Below are positions 51,246 through 63,000 of a stretch of DNA of 64,000 nucleotides, in pieces. Position 1 is the stretch's first letter, and each line of letters begins with the position of its first letter. The translations under genes were made by a program, and so were the position numbers. The notes under the pieces were generated by a model. It was not told where the DNA came from. It ran no database searches and saw nothing but the letters and a program-made list of their open reading frames with translations. Origin of the DNA: Blochmannia endosymbiont of Camponotus sp. (GTDB taxonomy: Bacteria; Pseudomonadota; Gammaproteobacteria; Enterobacterales; Enterobacteriaceae); NCBI RefSeq assembly GCF_023586365.1, contig NZ_CP097759.1, positions 248,001-312,000 of the forward strand, in the 5' to 3' direction.

Positions 51246-52205
51246 TTAACAATATCCATAATGCATTAATCTGTGATATCGTCGATTTAACAATTCTTTT
51301 TTATCAAAAGAATCTAATTCGGCTAAATCTAATAATAATTGAGTTTTTAATGAAATAGATGTAGTTAATATATCTCTATGCGCTCCACCTAATGGTTCAG
51401 AAATCACATTATCAATTAGATTTAGTTCTTTCAATCGATAAGCGGTAATACCCATTGCTTCGGCAGCTATAGGAGCTTTTTTAACGTTTTTCCATAAAAT
51501 TGATGCACATCCTTCTGGAGAAATTACAGAATATGTGCTATATTCCAACATATTAACTTTATCGCCAATGCTGATAGCTAAAGCCCCTCCGGAACCCCCT
51601 TCTCCGATTACAGTACATATAATCGGTATTTTTAATATTGACATTGTACGTAAATTTTTAGCGATGGCTGCAGATTGTCCGCGTTTTTCTGCGCCCACTC
51701 CAGGATAAGCGCCTGGAGTATCTATAAAAGTAATCAGTGGTATTTTAAATCGTTCTGCCATTTCCATCAGACGTAATGCTTTTCGGTACCCTTCTGGCGC
51801 GGGCATACCAAAATTTCGTTTAATTTTTTCTTTAGTGTCACGACCTTTCTGATGCCCAATGATCATGACTGGTCGGGAATTGAGTCTTGCTATGCCGCCT
51901 ACAATAGCTTTGTCATCAGCGTATACTCGATCACCAGATAATTCATCGAAATCATTAAATATACGCTCTACATAATCTAAAGTATATGGACGTTTAGGAT
52001 GTCGTGCTAATTGAGCAATTTGCCAGGCATTTAAATTAGAAAATATTTTTTGGGTAAGCTCAACGCTTTTAGAACGAAGACGATTAATTTCTGCATCAAC
52101 ATTTTTTTTTGATTTTTTATCTAAGTGTACCATCGATGTTAAAGAATTAATTTTTTCTTCTAAATCTAGGATAGGTTTTTCAAAGTCAAGAACATTTAAA
52201 CCCAT
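51246..52205 (-). CDS. accA: Acetyl-CoA carboxylase carboxyltransferase alpha subunit
   Basis: With AccD transfers CO2 from carboxybiotin to acetyl-CoA. 319 residues, as in E. coli. Begins [19 protein letters not shown]; crotonase-like core with [22 protein letters not shown] split motifs, [13 protein letters not shown], and [10 protein letters not shown]. Eighteen bases behind dnaE, the same pair as in E. coli, so probably co-transcribed with it. Confidence 0.98.
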   Translation of the reverse strand: MGLNVLDFEKPILDLEEKINSLTSMVHLDKKSKKNVDAEINRLRSKSVELTQKIFSNLNAWQIAQLARHPKRPYTLDYVERIFNDFDELSGDRVYADDKAIVGGIARLNSRPVMIIGHQKGRDTKEKIKRNFGMPAPEGYRKALRLMEMAERFKIPLITFIDTPGAYPGVGAEKRGQSAAIAKNLRTMSILKIPIICTVIGEGGSGGALAISIGDKVNMLEYSTYSVISPEGCASILWKNVKKAPIAAEAMGITAYRLKELNLIDNVISEPLGGAHRDILTTSISLKTQLLLDLAELDSFDKKELLNRRYHRLMHYGYC

Positions 52206-52223
52206 AAAATTCCTGTTATTAAA

Positions 52224-55200
52224 TTAATGTAATTCTAATTTGATTTGATCATCCCCAACAAGACTACGTAGATTCGTCAATAACTGATCAGTTAAGGTAA
52301 TATGCCATTTTTTTCCGCAATATAATTTAATCTGAATGCCATGTTTTTGATAAAAAAAATATACCGGTAAAGTTCCAAGTTTATTTTTTTCTAAAAAAAA
52401 ATGAATATTGGTTAACAATTGATTGTCAACTTGTTTATTCTTTAATGTGATAGATAAACTACGTGCATGTTTTTTATGAATGTCATTGATATCTTCTAAT
52501 TTCCGTGCAATCATTTTATAATGACCATGTATCTTATCAATATTGATCACGCCTGTAACAAGTAATAAATTATTTTCTTTTAAACAATATTGATATTTAT
52601 GAATCAGCGTTTCAAATATTATTATTTCTAATCGACCAGAATAATCTTCTAAAATAAAAAATACAACACGGTTTCCTCTCTTACTTAATTTTGTTCGAAT
52701 TGATACAATTAAACCAAAAATATGCACTATTTTATTATCTGTTTCTAGTATAACATCTTTTATATTAACGGCATTAGGTGTACAATGTTTTATTGTTTTT
52801 ATATATTGAACAGTAGGATGACTGGTTAAATATAATCCAAGAACTTCTTTTTCCTTTTCTAATAATAATTGATTAGAGCATGGCGCGTTGTCATTACGAT
52901 CAGATATCCCAATAGTATTAGGTTCATCTAAACGTATTTCAAATATATCTGTTTGTTTACTATGTTTATTTTTAATATGTTGATTTGCACGGTTTAGTAC
53001 ATCATTAAGTGATGCTATTAATTTTGAACGATGTATTCCAAACGAATCGCAGGATCCGGAAAAAATTAATTTTTCAATCATACGATGATTTATTTTTGTA
53101 CTATCGACTCGAATACAGAAGTCAAATAATTCTTTAAAATTACCACCTTTATTACGAGATTTTATTATAGATTCTATAGAGGCTTTTCCTATTCCTTTTA
53201 TAGCTCCAAATCCATAAACAATTTCTTTATTTGCATTAACATAAAAATGATATTGACTAGTGTTAATATTTGGGGGTGAAATTATAAGTTTCATTTTTTG
53301 ACATTCATTTATTAGGTATGCTACTTTATTTAAATTATCCATATCAGAACTTAATGCTGCCGCCATAAATTCAGAAGGATAATGTGTTTTTAACCATAAT
53401 GTTTGATAAGATATTAATGCATATGCTGCAGAATGAGATTTATTGAAACCATAACCGGCGAATTTTTCTACAAGATCAAAAATTTTCATTGATAGTGTAG
53501 TATCGATACCATTTTTTGCAGAACCTAAATTAAAAAAAGAGCGTTGTTTAGCCATATCTTCTGGTTTTTTTTTACCGATAGCACGTCTTAATATATCGGC
53601 TTGTCCAAGTGTATAACCTGCAAGTACTTGTGCTATTTGCATAACTTGTTCTTGATACAAAATAATTCCGTAAGTCGATTCCAATACTGGACGTAAAGAT
53701 TCATGTTGCCATTTAGCATCAGGATAAGAAATAGTTTCATAACCGTGCTTTCTGTTGATGAAGTTATCTACCATACCTGATTGTAGCGGTCCTGGACGAA
53801 ATAACGCAATCAATGCTATCAAATCTTCAAAACAATCTGGTTTTAAACGTTTAATTAATTCTTTTATACCACGTGATTCTAATTGAAATATTGCAGTAGT
53901 TTTTGAAGATTGAAGTATATGAAAGCTTTTTTGATCATGTAACGATATGGAATGTATATCAATAATAGTAAGACCATGTTGAAGACGCGTATTATTAATC
54001 ATTTTTAATGCATGATTAATAATAGTCAATGTACGCAAACCAAGAAAATCAAATTTTATTAAACCAATACGTTCAATGTCATCTTTATCAAATTGAGTCA
54101 TTGGATGAATACTGTCGTTATCGTAATACAAGGGAGAAAAATCAGTAATTTTTATAGGCGCAATTACTACCCCTCCTGCATGTTTGCTTACATTTCTCAC
54201 AATACCTTCTAGTTGAAAGGCCATATCGATGAGCACTGTAATATCTTCGTCATTTTCATAAAGCAATTTAAGTTGAGGTTCGATAGAGACAGCTTTTTTT
54301 AATGTTATTCCCGATTCTGATGGAATTAATTTAGCGATACGATTAATCAATGCATAAGGATGCCCTAGTGCACGACCTACATCTCGAATCACTGCTTTAG
54401 CTGCCATAGTCCCAAACGTAATAATTTGAGATACAGCGTCTGATCCGTAAGTTTTAGAGACATGTTCAATTACTAAATCACGATGATCCATGCAAAAATC
54501 AATATCTAGATCAGGCATAGATATACGTTCTGGATTAAGAAAACGTTCAAACAGCAAATCGAATTGTAATGGATCAAGTTCTGTAATTTTTAAAACATAA
54601 GCTACTAGTGAACTAGCACCGGAACCTCTTCCAGGCCCAACTGGAATATCGTTATTTTTAGCCCATTTGATAAATTCCATAACGATTAAAAAATAACTAG
54701 GAAAATTCATATTATTAATTACTTGTAATTCATGTTCCAATCGTAAATCATACGGTTTTCGCTTAATAAGACGTTCTTTAGTCTTTGGAAATAATAAAAT
54801 TAAACGCTCTTCCAATCCTGTTTTTGCGTGTGTAGTAAGAAAATCTTTAGCAGACCTACACCCAGTAGGAAATTTTGGCAAAAAATACCCGTCTAAATCA
54901 ATAGTGAGATTACATCTGTAAGCAATTTCTACACTATTTACTAAAGATTCTGGTATATCAGAAAATAATTCACACATTTCTTGTTCACTTTTCATAAATT
55001 GTTGTGAACTATATTTGTGTAATTGTTGAACATTATTTAATGTAGTACCAGCATATATCGCTACGCGGACTTCATGCGCTAAAAAATCTTTTTCATTAAT
55101 GAAGCGTACATCGTTGGTGGCTACCACCGGTAGTCCCTTGACTATTGATAATTCTATTGCTAATTGCAAATAAGATTCTTCATGTTGACGGCCAGTACGT

Positions 55201-55712
55201 ATTAATTCTAGATAATATCTATTTGGAAAATACTTGGAATAAAAATATAAACATTCTTCTATCTTTGATTTTTCATTTCTTAATAAATATCTACCGATAT
55301 CTCCGTTACGCCCTCCAGAAAGTAGAATTAAACCTTTGTTATATTCTGTGAGCCAATGACGTTGAATCATAAGAACAATATTACTACATTTATTTTTATA
55401 TGCTTTTGAAATCAACATAATTAAATGATGATAACCCTGTTTATCAGTAACCAAGCATGTTAATTCGCTGGGTTTGCTACCAACGATGAGGTCTTGTACT
55501 AAAAAATCTGCTCCAATAATTGGTTTGATTCCTGATTTATAAGCAACATCATAGAACTTAATAAATCCAAATAAATTGTTAAAATCAGTAAGAGCTAGCG
55601 CAGGCATTTTAAGATATGCCGCTTTTTTTATTAATTTATTTACTGTAGCTAACCCATCGATCATGGAGTAATCGCTATGTACGTGCAAGTGAATAAAACG
55701 TGGTTTTATCAT
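52224..55712 (-). CDS. dnaE: DNA polymerase III alpha subunit
   Basis: Replicative polymerase. 1162 residues (1160 in E. coli). N-terminal PHP domain (HLHVHSDYSMIDGL), palm with the catalytic Asp pair in MPDLDIDFCMDHRD, GPGRGSGASSLV, and the finger block GYGFNKSHSAAYALISYQT; C-terminal HhH, OB-fold and tau-binding region are of normal length. The proofreading subunit dnaQ is not in this window. Co-oriented between rnhB and accA as in E. coli. Confidence 0.98.
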   Translation of the reverse strand: MIKPRFIHLHVHSDYSMIDGLATVNKLIKKAAYLKMPALALTDFNNLFGFIKFYDVAYKSGIKPIIGADFLVQDLIVGSKPSELTCLVTDKQGYHHLIMLISKAYKNKCSNIVLMIQRHWLTEYNKGLILLSGGRNGDIGRYLLRNEKSKIEECLYFYSKYFPNRYYLELIRTGRQHEESYLQLAIELSIVKGLPVVATNDVRFINEKDFLAHEVRVAIYAGTTLNNVQQLHKYSSQQFMKSEQEMCELFSDIPESLVNSVEIAYRCNLTIDLDGYFLPKFPTGCRSAKDFLTTHAKTGLEERLILLFPKTKERLIKRKPYDLRLEHELQVINNMNFPSYFLIVMEFIKWAKNNDIPVGPGRGSGASSLVAYVLKITELDPLQFDLLFERFLNPERISMPDLDIDFCMDHRDLVIEHVSKTYGSDAVSQIITFGTMAAKAVIRDVGRALGHPYALINRIAKLIPSESGITLKKAVSIEPQLKLLYENDEDITVLIDMAFQLEGIVRNVSKHAGGVVIAPIKITDFSPLYYDNDSIHPMTQFDKDDIERIGLIKFDFLGLRTLTIINHALKMINNTRLQHGLTIIDIHSISLHDQKSFHILQSSKTTAIFQLESRGIKELIKRLKPDCFEDLIALIALFRPGPLQSGMVDNFINRKHGYETISYPDAKWQHESLRPVLESTYGIILYQEQVMQIAQVLAGYTLGQADILRRAIGKKKPEDMAKQRSFFNLGSAKNGIDTTLSMKIFDLVEKFAGYGFNKSHSAAYALISYQTLWLKTHYPSEFMAAALSSDMDNLNKVAYLINECQKMKLIISPPNINTSQYHFYVNANKEIVYGFGAIKGIGKASIESIIKSRNKGGNFKELFDFCIRVDSTKINHRMIEKLIFSGSCDSFGIHRSKLIASLNDVLNRANQHIKNKHSKQTDIFEIRLDEPNTIGISDRNDNAPCSNQLLLEKEKEVLGLYLTSHPTVQYIKTIKHCTPNAVNIKDVILETDNKIVHIFGLIVSIRTKLSKRGNRVVFFILEDYSGRLEIIIFETLIHKYQYCLKENNLLLVTGVINIDKIHGHYKMIARKLEDINDIHKKHARSLSITLKNKQVDNQLLTNIHFFLEKNKLGTLPVYFFYQKHGIQIKLYCGKKWHITLTDQLLTNLRSLVGDDQIKLELH

Positions 55713-55753
55713 AATTTAAAAAGATCATAAGTAATAATGTATATCTCATTATA

Positions 55754-56413
55754 TTAAATATAGAATTGCCTATTAATATCAAAAATTACCTGTTTTACAG
55801 GAGCAAAGCTTTTTCGGTGATGCAATATAGGGCCGTATAGTGCTAGTTGTTGTAAGTGAAAAAAAGTAGGGTATCCTTTGTTTTGAGCAAATCCATATTT
55901 TGGATATTGTGCATCTAATATAATCATATCTTGATCACGAGTAACTTTAGCTATAATGGAAGCTGCGCTTATAACCGCTATTCGAGCATCTCCTTTGCTA
56001 AAACATTGATAAGGTATTTCCGTAAATCCTGGAGCACGATTTCCATCTATTAAAATCAAATCTGGTTTAACAGATAAATTGTGCACTGCTCGTTTCATTG
56101 CTAATAAACGAGCTTCCAAAATATTAAAACGATCAATTTCTGTAACATCAGCATATCCGATACTCCAGGATAATGCGTTTTTAATAATATTTTTATATAA
56201 ATGAAGTCTTTTATTTTTGTTTAATGTCTTGGAATCAGCTAATCCAAGAATTGGTTGTATTGGATGCAATATCACTGCAGCTGCTATTACTGATCCAACT
56301 AATGATCCACATCCTGATTCATCTACTCCTGCAATTAGTTTAAATTTTTTGACAGATAATGTTTTTGATATTTTATTATTTTTTACTTGCGTAGTAGATA
56401 ACATTGTTGTCAT
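55754..56413 (-). CDS. rnhB: Ribonuclease HII with altered GRG motif
   Basis: Removes ribonucleotides from DNA-RNA hybrids. 219 residues; about 20 more than E. coli (198), from an N-terminal extension before LIAGVDESG. Catalytic acids Asp31 and Glu32, the Asp of LILIDGN and the Asp of AKVTRD are present. The recognition motif DExGRG, however, reads DESGCG: Arg is replaced by Cys35 (codon TGT at 56311-56309, one transition from CGT). Overlaps the lpxB stop by four bases, so translation is coupled. A start at the internal Met4 is possible. Confidence 0.94.
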   Translation of the reverse strand: MTTMLSTTQVKNNKISKTLSVKKFKLIAGVDESGCGSLVGSVIAAAVILHPIQPILGLADSKTLNKNKRLHLYKNIIKNALSWSIGYADVTEIDRFNILEARLLAMKRAVHNLSVKPDLILIDGNRAPGFTEIPYQCFSKGDARIAVISAASIIAKVTRDQDMIILDAQYPKYGFAQNKGYPTFFHLQQLALYGPILHHRKSFAPVKQVIFDINRQFYI

Positions 56414-57552
56414 TTGATTAATCTCAAAACTGCATGAGCTGCTTGTTCATCTGCTTTACATCTAATTCTGTAATGTAATTGTCTAAATTTTTTTTTCAAT
56501 ACTGTATGTCGATTATTATTATCATTTAATAAATTAATTAATGTTTGTGCTAAATTTTCAGGACGACAGTTGTTTTGAATAAATTCTTTTACCAATTCAT
56601 GACCTGCTAATAAATTAGGTAGTGATATCCAGGGAACGTTTATAAAATGCTTGACCAACATGAATGTTAGGGGATGCATGCGATAAGCTACAACCATGGG
56701 GCATTTGGCCAACATACATTCTAAAGTTGCTGTTCCAGCGGTTACTAATGAAACATCTGCTGCCATCATTATTTCCCATGCTGATTGGTTGTTTAGAATA
56801 CGATATTTAACCGATTTTGATGCAACACTAATAAATTTTTTTATAGATGTTTGATTAGTTAATGGCACTAAAATTTCAAGATCAGGAAAATTATTTTTTA
56901 ATAATTTAGCGCATACTAAAAAATCATGAGCTAACATTTTAATTTCCCTAATTCTGCTGCCTGGTAATACCGCTAAACAGTATACATCATGAGGAATACC
57001 TAATTTTTGACGAGCAGAGACTTTATTTGGATTAAGTGGTATTTGATCTGCTAATGAATGCCCAATAAATTGACATGGTATATTGAAGTGATCGTATATT
57101 TTTTTTTCAAAAGGCAGAACAAGCAAAATATTATCGGTAGCTTTTTTAAGTGCAAAAATACGTTTTTTCCTCCATGCCCATACTGATGGGCTAACATAAT
57201 GAATTGTACGAATTCCACGTTTTTTCAAGTGATTTTCTAACGAAATATTAAAATCTGGAGAATCGATACCAATGAAAACATCGGGTTTTAAGTGAATAAA
57301 TCTACGAGCTAAATTTCTACGAATATATAATAGTCGTGGCAACTTCATAATGATTTCAGCAAAACCCATAACTGATAACTCTTCTATATTATACCAGGAT
57401 TTCATATCTTCAGATTGCATACAAGGGCCACCAATCCCAAAAAAACATACTTTTTTTAAGTATTTTTTTAATGCACGGATTAATCCTGCGCCTAAAATAT
57501 CTCCAGAAGCTTCTCCTGCTACTATACCTATAATAATAGTACGATCACACAT
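56410..57552 (-). CDS. lpxB: Lipid-A-disaccharide synthase
   Basis: Glycosyltransferase (GT19) joining lipid X and UDP-diacylglucosamine to the lipid A disaccharide at the inner membrane. 380 residues (382 in E. coli). [13 protein letters not shown] near the N-terminus, [24 protein letters not shown], and LPGSRIREI are conserved, as is GTATLE near the C-terminal domain. Lies in the classical lpxD-fabZ-lpxA-lpxB-rnhB-dnaE cluster; 18 bases behind lpxA and overlapping rnhB by four bases. Confidence 0.97.
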   Translation of the reverse strand: MCDRTIIIGIVAGEASGDILGAGLIRALKKYLKKVCFFGIGGPCMQSEDMKSWYNIEELSVMGFAEIIMKLPRLLYIRRNLARRFIHLKPDVFIGIDSPDFNISLENHLKKRGIRTIHYVSPSVWAWRKKRIFALKKATDNILLVLPFEKKIYDHFNIPCQFIGHSLADQIPLNPNKVSARQKLGIPHDVYCLAVLPGSRIREIKMLAHDFLVCAKLLKNNFPDLEILVPLTNQTSIKKFISVASKSVKYRILNNQSAWEIMMAADVSLVTAGTATLECMLAKCPMVVAYRMHPLTFMLVKHFINVPWISLPNLLAGHELVKEFIQNNCRPENLAQTLINLLNDNNNRHTVLKKKFRQLHYRIRCKADEQAAHAVLRLIK

Positions 57553-57570
57553 AGACGGTAGATGACATTG

Positions 57571-58359
57571 TTAACGAATAATTCCTCTTTGAGAGCGTAT
57601 TAAAAAATCTACAAATTCATTGATAATTGGATGTTCTGCTGCTAATGCTTTTAAAGCTGATTTAGCTGATTCAACAGTTTTATTGCTACGATATAAAATT
57701 TTATAAGCATCTCGAATAGCGTGTACAGAGGAACGACTAAAACCTCGTCGTTTTAAACCTTCAATGTTTAATCCAAAAGGTGTTGCGTGATTTCCTTGGG
57801 CTATTATGAATGGTGGAATATCTTGAACTACACCAGAACACCCTCCAATCATAACATGCGTTCCAACAATACAAAATTGATGGATCGCGGTCATCCCTCC
57901 AATAATAGTATGATTATCCACTCTTACGTGCCCGCCCAAGGTAACGTTGTTGGCCATGACACAATGATCTCCTATTATGCAATCATGAGCAATATGTACG
58001 TTAATCATAAACAAATTGCTATTTCCTATTTTGGTAACTTTTTTACCTTGTATAGTACCGCGATGAATAGTGACGCTTTCTCTAATCTGATTATAATGAC
58101 CAATCTCTATGCGCGTAGATTCTTTTGCGTATTTTAAATCTTGGTTCACTTCCCCAAGAGAAGCAAATTGATAAATTTGATTATCTTCGCCAATTTGAGT
58201 AATGCCATTAATTACAATATGAGATTTCAGCAAAGTTCGCGCCCCTATTTCAACTTGCGCCCCAATAAAACAAAATGGCCCGATATGGACGTTCTTGTGT
58301 ATTATAGCTCCTTCTTCTATTATAGAACTAGGATGTATAATGGCAGATTGATGAATCAT
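57571..58359 (-). CDS. lpxA: UDP-N-acetylglucosamine O-acyltransferase
   Basis: First step of lipid A synthesis. 262 residues, exactly as in E. coli. Left-handed beta-helix of hexapeptide repeats over residues 1-185, then a helical C-terminal domain. Catalytic His125 lies in [12 protein letters not shown] together with His122. Four bases separate its start from the fabZ stop. Confidence 0.98.
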   Translation of the reverse strand: MIHQSAIIHPSSIIEEGAIIHKNVHIGPFCFIGAQVEIGARTLLKSHIVINGITQIGEDNQIYQFASLGEVNQDLKYAKESTRIEIGHYNQIRESVTIHRGTIQGKKVTKIGNSNLFMINVHIAHDCIIGDHCVMANNVTLGGHVRVDNHTIIGGMTAIHQFCIVGTHVMIGGCSGVVQDIPPFIIAQGNHATPFGLNIEGLKRRGFSRSSVHAIRDAYKILYRSNKTVESAKSALKALAAEHPIINEFVDFLIRSQRGIIR

Positions 58360-58363
58360 CAGA

Positions 58364-58819
58364 TTAAATTTCCTTTCTACGAGCGCACATCATTGATGCT
58401 TCACAAGCCATTTCTTCGTTTACTGTAGCGATTCCTTTAAAGCGTGCAATACCACGTCTTTCTTTAATAAATTCTACATCAAGTATCATTTGATCACCAG
58501 GTTGTACTGGACGCTTGAATCGAGCTGCATCAATTGCAGCAAAATAATATAATTCTCCTGGAGCTAATTTACCTGTACTTTTAAAGGCTAAGATGCCTGT
58601 CGCTTGAGCCATAGCTTCTAAAATTAGTACCCCAGGAAAGATGGGTTTTCCTGGGAAATGACCTTGAAAAAATGGTTCATTAAAGGAAACATTCTTTACC
58701 GCCCTTAAAAATTTTCCTTTTTCAAAATTTAGTACACGATCAACTAACAAAAATGGAAATCGATGTGGCAAAAGCTCTAAAACTTCCTCAATGTGCAAAA
58801 TACAAGTATCATTAATCAA
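58364..58819 (-). CDS. fabZ: 3-hydroxyacyl-ACP dehydratase FabZ
   Basis: Dehydratase of fatty-acid elongation that competes with LpxA for hydroxymyristoyl-ACP. 151 residues, as in E. coli. Hot-dog fold with catalytic His54 ([11 protein letters not shown]) and Glu68 (LILEAMAQ). Between lpxD and lpxA, the conserved order that links membrane and lipid A supply. Confidence 0.98.
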   Translation of the reverse strand: MINDTCILHIEEVLELLPHRFPFLLVDRVLNFEKGKFLRAVKNVSFNEPFFQGHFPGKPIFPGVLILEAMAQATGILAFKSTGKLAPGELYYFAAIDAARFKRPVQPGDQMILDVEFIKERRGIARFKGIATVNEEMACEASMMCARRKEI

Positions 58820-58918
58820 GGTTTTCTATTCCTGTCTAAGATAATAAATCGTATTAACAATATTTATCCCGTTCATCCTAACAGGATAAAGAATAAACTG
58901 TCCTAATTATCGTAAAAT

Positions 58919-59950
58919 TTATAGGAACAGTAGTTTTTTTAATTTTTCTTCTATAGTTTTTATACGTTTATTCATATTACTAATCCGCATAATTAACGCG
59001 GCAGTTTTCCACCATACTGTATTTGGTTGTACAGGAATACCTGATGAGTAAATACCAGGTTGTGTTATTGTTTTACTTACCATACCCATTCCGGTTATCG
59101 TAACTTTATCACAAATATTTATGTGCCCATTAATCACGCTAGCTCCACCTATCATGCAATATCGTCCGATTGTTAAACTTCCGGCCATAATGACACCGCC
59201 TGCTATTGCAGTGTGCGCACCTATTATGACATTATGAGCAATTTGGCACTGATTATCAATAATTACTCCGTTTTCAATTGTAGTATCATCTAATGTTCCT
59301 CGATCAATAGTAGTACAAGCACCTATTTCTACATTATTTCCAATTTTTACTGTTCCTAAATGAGGAATTTTAATCCACACACCATGGTCATTAATATACC
59401 CAAATCCATCAGAACCAATTATAGCTCCAGATTGTATTAAACAGAATTCACCAATTTCTACTTCATGATATATAGTAACGTTGGCCCATAAACGTGTACC
59501 TGTTCCTATTTTTGATTTTTTTCCTATGAAACTTCCAGGACCAATGATTACATCATCCCCTAAAATTACTTCAGATTCTATAACTGCATTAGCACCAATC
59601 CCTACTCTTTGGCCTAACATTGCATCTGGAGCTATAATTGCTTCAGATGCAATGTTTTTCGATGGCTTAGGGGTAGTATCCATTAATCGCGCTATTTTAA
59701 CATACGCAATATAAGGATCTTCTACTACTAATGCAGCAACCTTACAAAAAATTAAGTTATTCTTAGACAATATCACTGCTGAGGCGCGACAGGAGCTTAG
59801 TTGACTGAGAAATCGCTGATCTTTTAAAAAAGTAATATGCCCTACTCGTGCGTTATTTATAGACGCAACACCAGTAATAATAATATTTTCATCTCCATGT
59901 AATTTAGCATTTAACTGTTGTGCTAGGTCATATAATCGCATCCCGATCAT
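58919..59950 (-). CDS. lpxD: UDP-3-O-acylglucosamine N-acyltransferase
   Basis: Third step of lipid A synthesis. 343 residues (341 in E. coli). N-terminal uridine-binding domain (1-95, begins [20 protein letters not shown]), beta-helix of hexapeptide repeats with catalytic His239 (QCQIAHN), and a C-terminal helical part. Starts three bases after the skp stop, so it is translationally linked to skp. Confidence 0.97.
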   Translation of the reverse strand: MIGMRLYDLAQQLNAKLHGDENIIITGVASINNARVGHITFLKDQRFLSQLSSCRASAVILSKNNLIFCKVAALVVEDPYIAYVKIARLMDTTPKPSKNIASEAIIAPDAMLGQRVGIGANAVIESEVILGDDVIIGPGSFIGKKSKIGTGTRLWANVTIYHEVEIGEFCLIQSGAIIGSDGFGYINDHGVWIKIPHLGTVKIGNNVEIGACTTIDRGTLDDTTIENGVIIDNQCQIAHNVIIGAHTAIAGGVIMAGSLTIGRYCMIGGASVINGHINICDKVTITGMGMVSKTITQPGIYSSGIPVQPNTVWWKTAALIMRISNMNKRIKTIEEKLKKLLFL

Positions 59951-59953
59951 AAT

Positions 59954-60454
59954 TTATCCAACTTGTTTCATTACAGAATTGGTAATATCTGTAATATGAA
60001 TACTGTGATACACTACAGCATTAGTGTCGATTACTATGTCGTAATTTTCTTTTTTAGCAACATTCGTCACTACATTATGAATCATATTCAGAATTTTATC
60101 TCTTTCTTCTGTCTGACGTGAATGATTGTCTTGTTGAAATTCTTTAGCTTTGTTAGAGAAAATTTCACGTTGATTTATTAACGATTTTTCTAATTCACTA
60201 CGTTCGATTGCTTTCATGGTAGCGCCATCTCGTTGTAATGTTTGTATTTTCATTTGTAGATCGTGCTCCATCTTTTCTAATTCGGTAGCACGATCTCTAA
60301 ATTCATACTCAAGTTGTTTAATGATTTTCGCGCGTTGTGAAGATTGTTGGAAAATATTAGAAATATTAACTATCGCAATTTTGTCCGTAGCCCCAACAGG
60401 GTTAATTTGTGTTATCCAAATCACTATACTTAATATATATGTCCACTTTTTCAC
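59954..60454 (-). CDS. skp: Periplasmic chaperone Skp (OmpH)
   Basis: Trimeric periplasmic chaperone that carries unfolded outer-membrane proteins to the BAM complex. 166 residues (161 in E. coli). N-terminal signal peptide (Lys-Lys, hydrophobic core, cleavage probably after GA at about residue 22), short beta part [10 protein letters not shown], then long charged helices forming the tentacles. Between bamA and lpxD as in E. coli. Confidence 0.95.
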   Translation of the reverse strand: MKKWTYILSIVIWITQINPVGATDKIAIVNISNIFQQSSQRAKIIKQLEYEFRDRATELEKMEHDLQMKIQTLQRDGATMKAIERSELEKSLINQREIFSNKAKEFQQDNHSRQTEERDKILNMIHNVVTNVAKKENYDIVIDTNAVVYHSIHITDITNSVMKQVG

Positions 60455-60532
60455 TGTAAACCTCTTAATTTAATAAAATATAAAATTTATACTTTGATAA
60501 GATATTTGTTATTTCTATACCGCACCTAAATT

Positions 60533-62956
60533 TTACCATGTTTTTCCGATACTAAATTGAAATGGTTCTTCTATATCTCCAAGATATTTTTTTATTAATT
60601 TTGAATAAGAAAAAATCACTGGTCCAACTGGAGATACCCACTTCAAGGCTATACCACTGGATATACGAATATTACTTGGAATGCTATAATCTACAATACC
60701 AGCTTTTTGTGTTGCTTCAGTGTTTTTCCAAAAAGTATCCCATACAGTACCTGTGTCTAAGAATAGAGAAATACGTACAATATCAGAATGTTGTATATTA
60801 AAATATGTAATAGGAATGATTAGCTCAGTTTTAAAAAGAGTTATTGCATTTCCGCCAACAGTATCTTGAGAGTTTTTTATTGCACATGTAGTATAGTTTT
60901 GGCTTGAATCGTTGCAATGATAATAGGCAGCTTTTGGTCCTATACTATTTAGTCTAAATCCGCGTATTGTTCCAATGCCTCCAGCGTAAAAGTTATCATA
61001 AAAAGGATTTTCTTTTTTATGTATACTTCCACAATAACCAGCATATATAGAATTCATTATTATCCAATTATAATATTGGTCGAAAGGCATATAGCTATTG
61101 CAATTAATTAGTATTTTATAATATTGATTATTAGACCCAGGTAGCGTTAATGTACTTGATACATTAGCGCGTACGCCGTATGTAGGAAAATAAGCATGAT
61201 TCAAGTTATCAAAAGTCCATCCTGAAACCAATAAAAAATCATTTGTATGAAAATTAATAGTATCATCTAAAAATTTATTGTTAATCGACATTTTTGGATG
61301 AATTTTTGTAGATTTTAGATAACGCCATATTGCTACTTGAGGAGCTACTTTACTTAAATAATTAGATATATAATTTAATCCTATATTAAACGTATTGTAT
61401 TCAATAATCGGATATGAGCAATTAATATTAATGCCACAATTTTTCAAATTATAATCTGATAAACCCGTTTTGTTAGTATTTAAGTCATTAAAAAATATTT
61501 TCCCACCTACGCTAATATTATTAACGCCACAGTAAGGTTGTACAGATGATATTTCAGCATAAGTTTGATAATGGTTTTTAGTGCTAGCAACAGCTATAGA
61601 ATTGCCTGAACCTAATACATTTTCTTGATACATTCCGAATTGTAAATTTATACCACTTTCTGTTCCGAATCCGACGCTCAAATTTAAATTACCAGTATTA
61701 CGTTCTTCAACTTTGTAAATAATGTCGATTTGGTTTAAAGCATCCGATACATATGCAATACGAGTATTTACAGTTTTAAAGTAACAAAGACGTCTAAGTC
61801 GGTCTTGGGCTTGAACAATACGAGTATAATCTAATTGCATTTGTTCTGTTTGATGTATTTCTCTACGAATTACTTCATCTTTAGTAATATTATTACCTTC
61901 AAAACGTACTTCACGCACATAAAAATGACGCCCTATATCGACATATACATATAATTTTATTGCTTTATTGTTGTCATTTATGTCAGGTTCTATTGATATG
62001 ATAGGTTGAATGTAACCATGTTTGCTTAACACGTATCGTATGTTACGTTCTATTTCTTGAATTTTATTTTTACTATACAATTCTCCAGGAAAAATTCTCA
62101 TGTATTCCTCAATATTAGGAAAATAATCTAATATATTTCCATGTAATTTTACAGAATCAAATGTATATTGCATGCCTTCATTAATATATAAAGAAAGGTA
62201 AATGTATTTTTTATTTGGTGTTAAATCGATTTGTGTTTCATCAATATGAAATTTAGCGTAACCATGGTTTAAGTAAAAATTACGTAATTCCTCTAAGTCA
62301 TGAAATAATTTTTGTTGTTGATATTGTTTATTGGATAATATGGGTCTCCATTTAATTTTTCTATATAATTTAAATTGTGATAATAATTTTTTTGTATGGA
62401 ATGCATGATTACCAAAAATATTGATTTGTTGTACTTTGGCGGTTTTACCTTCAGTAAATATTATTTTCAAATTAACACGATTTCTTGATAGAGGAATAAC
62501 TGTTATTTTAGTTGTAGCTGTAAATTTACCAAAGTTATGGTATAAATTATCCAATTCTCGTTTTAATTCAAAAATAGAACATTCATTAAATGGCTCACCT
62601 GATTGTATTTTTTTTGCATTTAATGTTTTTTTTATTACATCTTCTGTAATTATTTTATTCCCATGAAAATTAACATTATCAATTACTGGACGTTCTTTCA
62701 CTTGGATTATAATAATTCCTTTTTCATTATTAGATATTGTGATTTCTTCAAAATATCCTGTAGAAAATAACACTTTAATACTATTAGCAATATCTTCATC
62801 ATTAATAATAGCTCCAATTTTTAAAGGCAAATTGAACAATACTGTATCTAAAGCAATTCTTTTTAATCCGTTAAAAAGAATTTTGCTTATGGTTGTATCA
62901 GCGCTGTGTGCTACATTACTAATTATCAATAAGAATGCTATAAATATTCTTTTCAT
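60533..62956 (-). CDS. bamA: Outer-membrane protein assembly factor BamA
   Basis: Core of the BAM complex that inserts beta-barrels. 807 residues (810 in E. coli). Signal peptide ending AHSA at about residue 19, five POTRA domains (about 20-420), and a 16-strand barrel with the loop-6 motif IRGF and a C-terminal beta-signal ending GKTW, identical in its last four residues to E. coli. The barrel is more diverged than the POTRA part. The gap to rseP is only 44 bases. Confidence 0.97.
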   Translation of the reverse strand: MKRIFIAFLLIISNVAHSADTTISKILFNGLKRIALDTVLFNLPLKIGAIINDEDIANSIKVLFSTGYFEEITISNNEKGIIIIQVKERPVIDNVNFHGNKIITEDVIKKTLNAKKIQSGEPFNECSIFELKRELDNLYHNFGKFTATTKITVIPLSRNRVNLKIIFTEGKTAKVQQINIFGNHAFHTKKLLSQFKLYRKIKWRPILSNKQYQQQKLFHDLEELRNFYLNHGYAKFHIDETQIDLTPNKKYIYLSLYINEGMQYTFDSVKLHGNILDYFPNIEEYMRIFPGELYSKNKIQEIERNIRYVLSKHGYIQPIISIEPDINDNNKAIKLYVYVDIGRHFYVREVRFEGNNITKDEVIRREIHQTEQMQLDYTRIVQAQDRLRRLCYFKTVNTRIAYVSDALNQIDIIYKVEERNTGNLNLSVGFGTESGINLQFGMYQENVLGSGNSIAVASTKNHYQTYAEISSVQPYCGVNNISVGGKIFFNDLNTNKTGLSDYNLKNCGININCSYPIIEYNTFNIGLNYISNYLSKVAPQVAIWRYLKSTKIHPKMSINNKFLDDTINFHTNDFLLVSGWTFDNLNHAYFPTYGVRANVSSTLTLPGSNNQYYKILINCNSYMPFDQYYNWIIMNSIYAGYCGSIHKKENPFYDNFYAGGIGTIRGFRLNSIGPKAAYYHCNDSSQNYTTCAIKNSQDTVGGNAITLFKTELIIPITYFNIQHSDIVRISLFLDTGTVWDTFWKNTEATQKAGIVDYSIPSNIRISSGIALKWVSPVGPVIFSYSKLIKKYLGDIEEPFQFSIGKTW

Positions 62957-63000
62957 CTATTGTCATTTATTTTAATTTTTTTAGTTTAAATTTTTATTAA

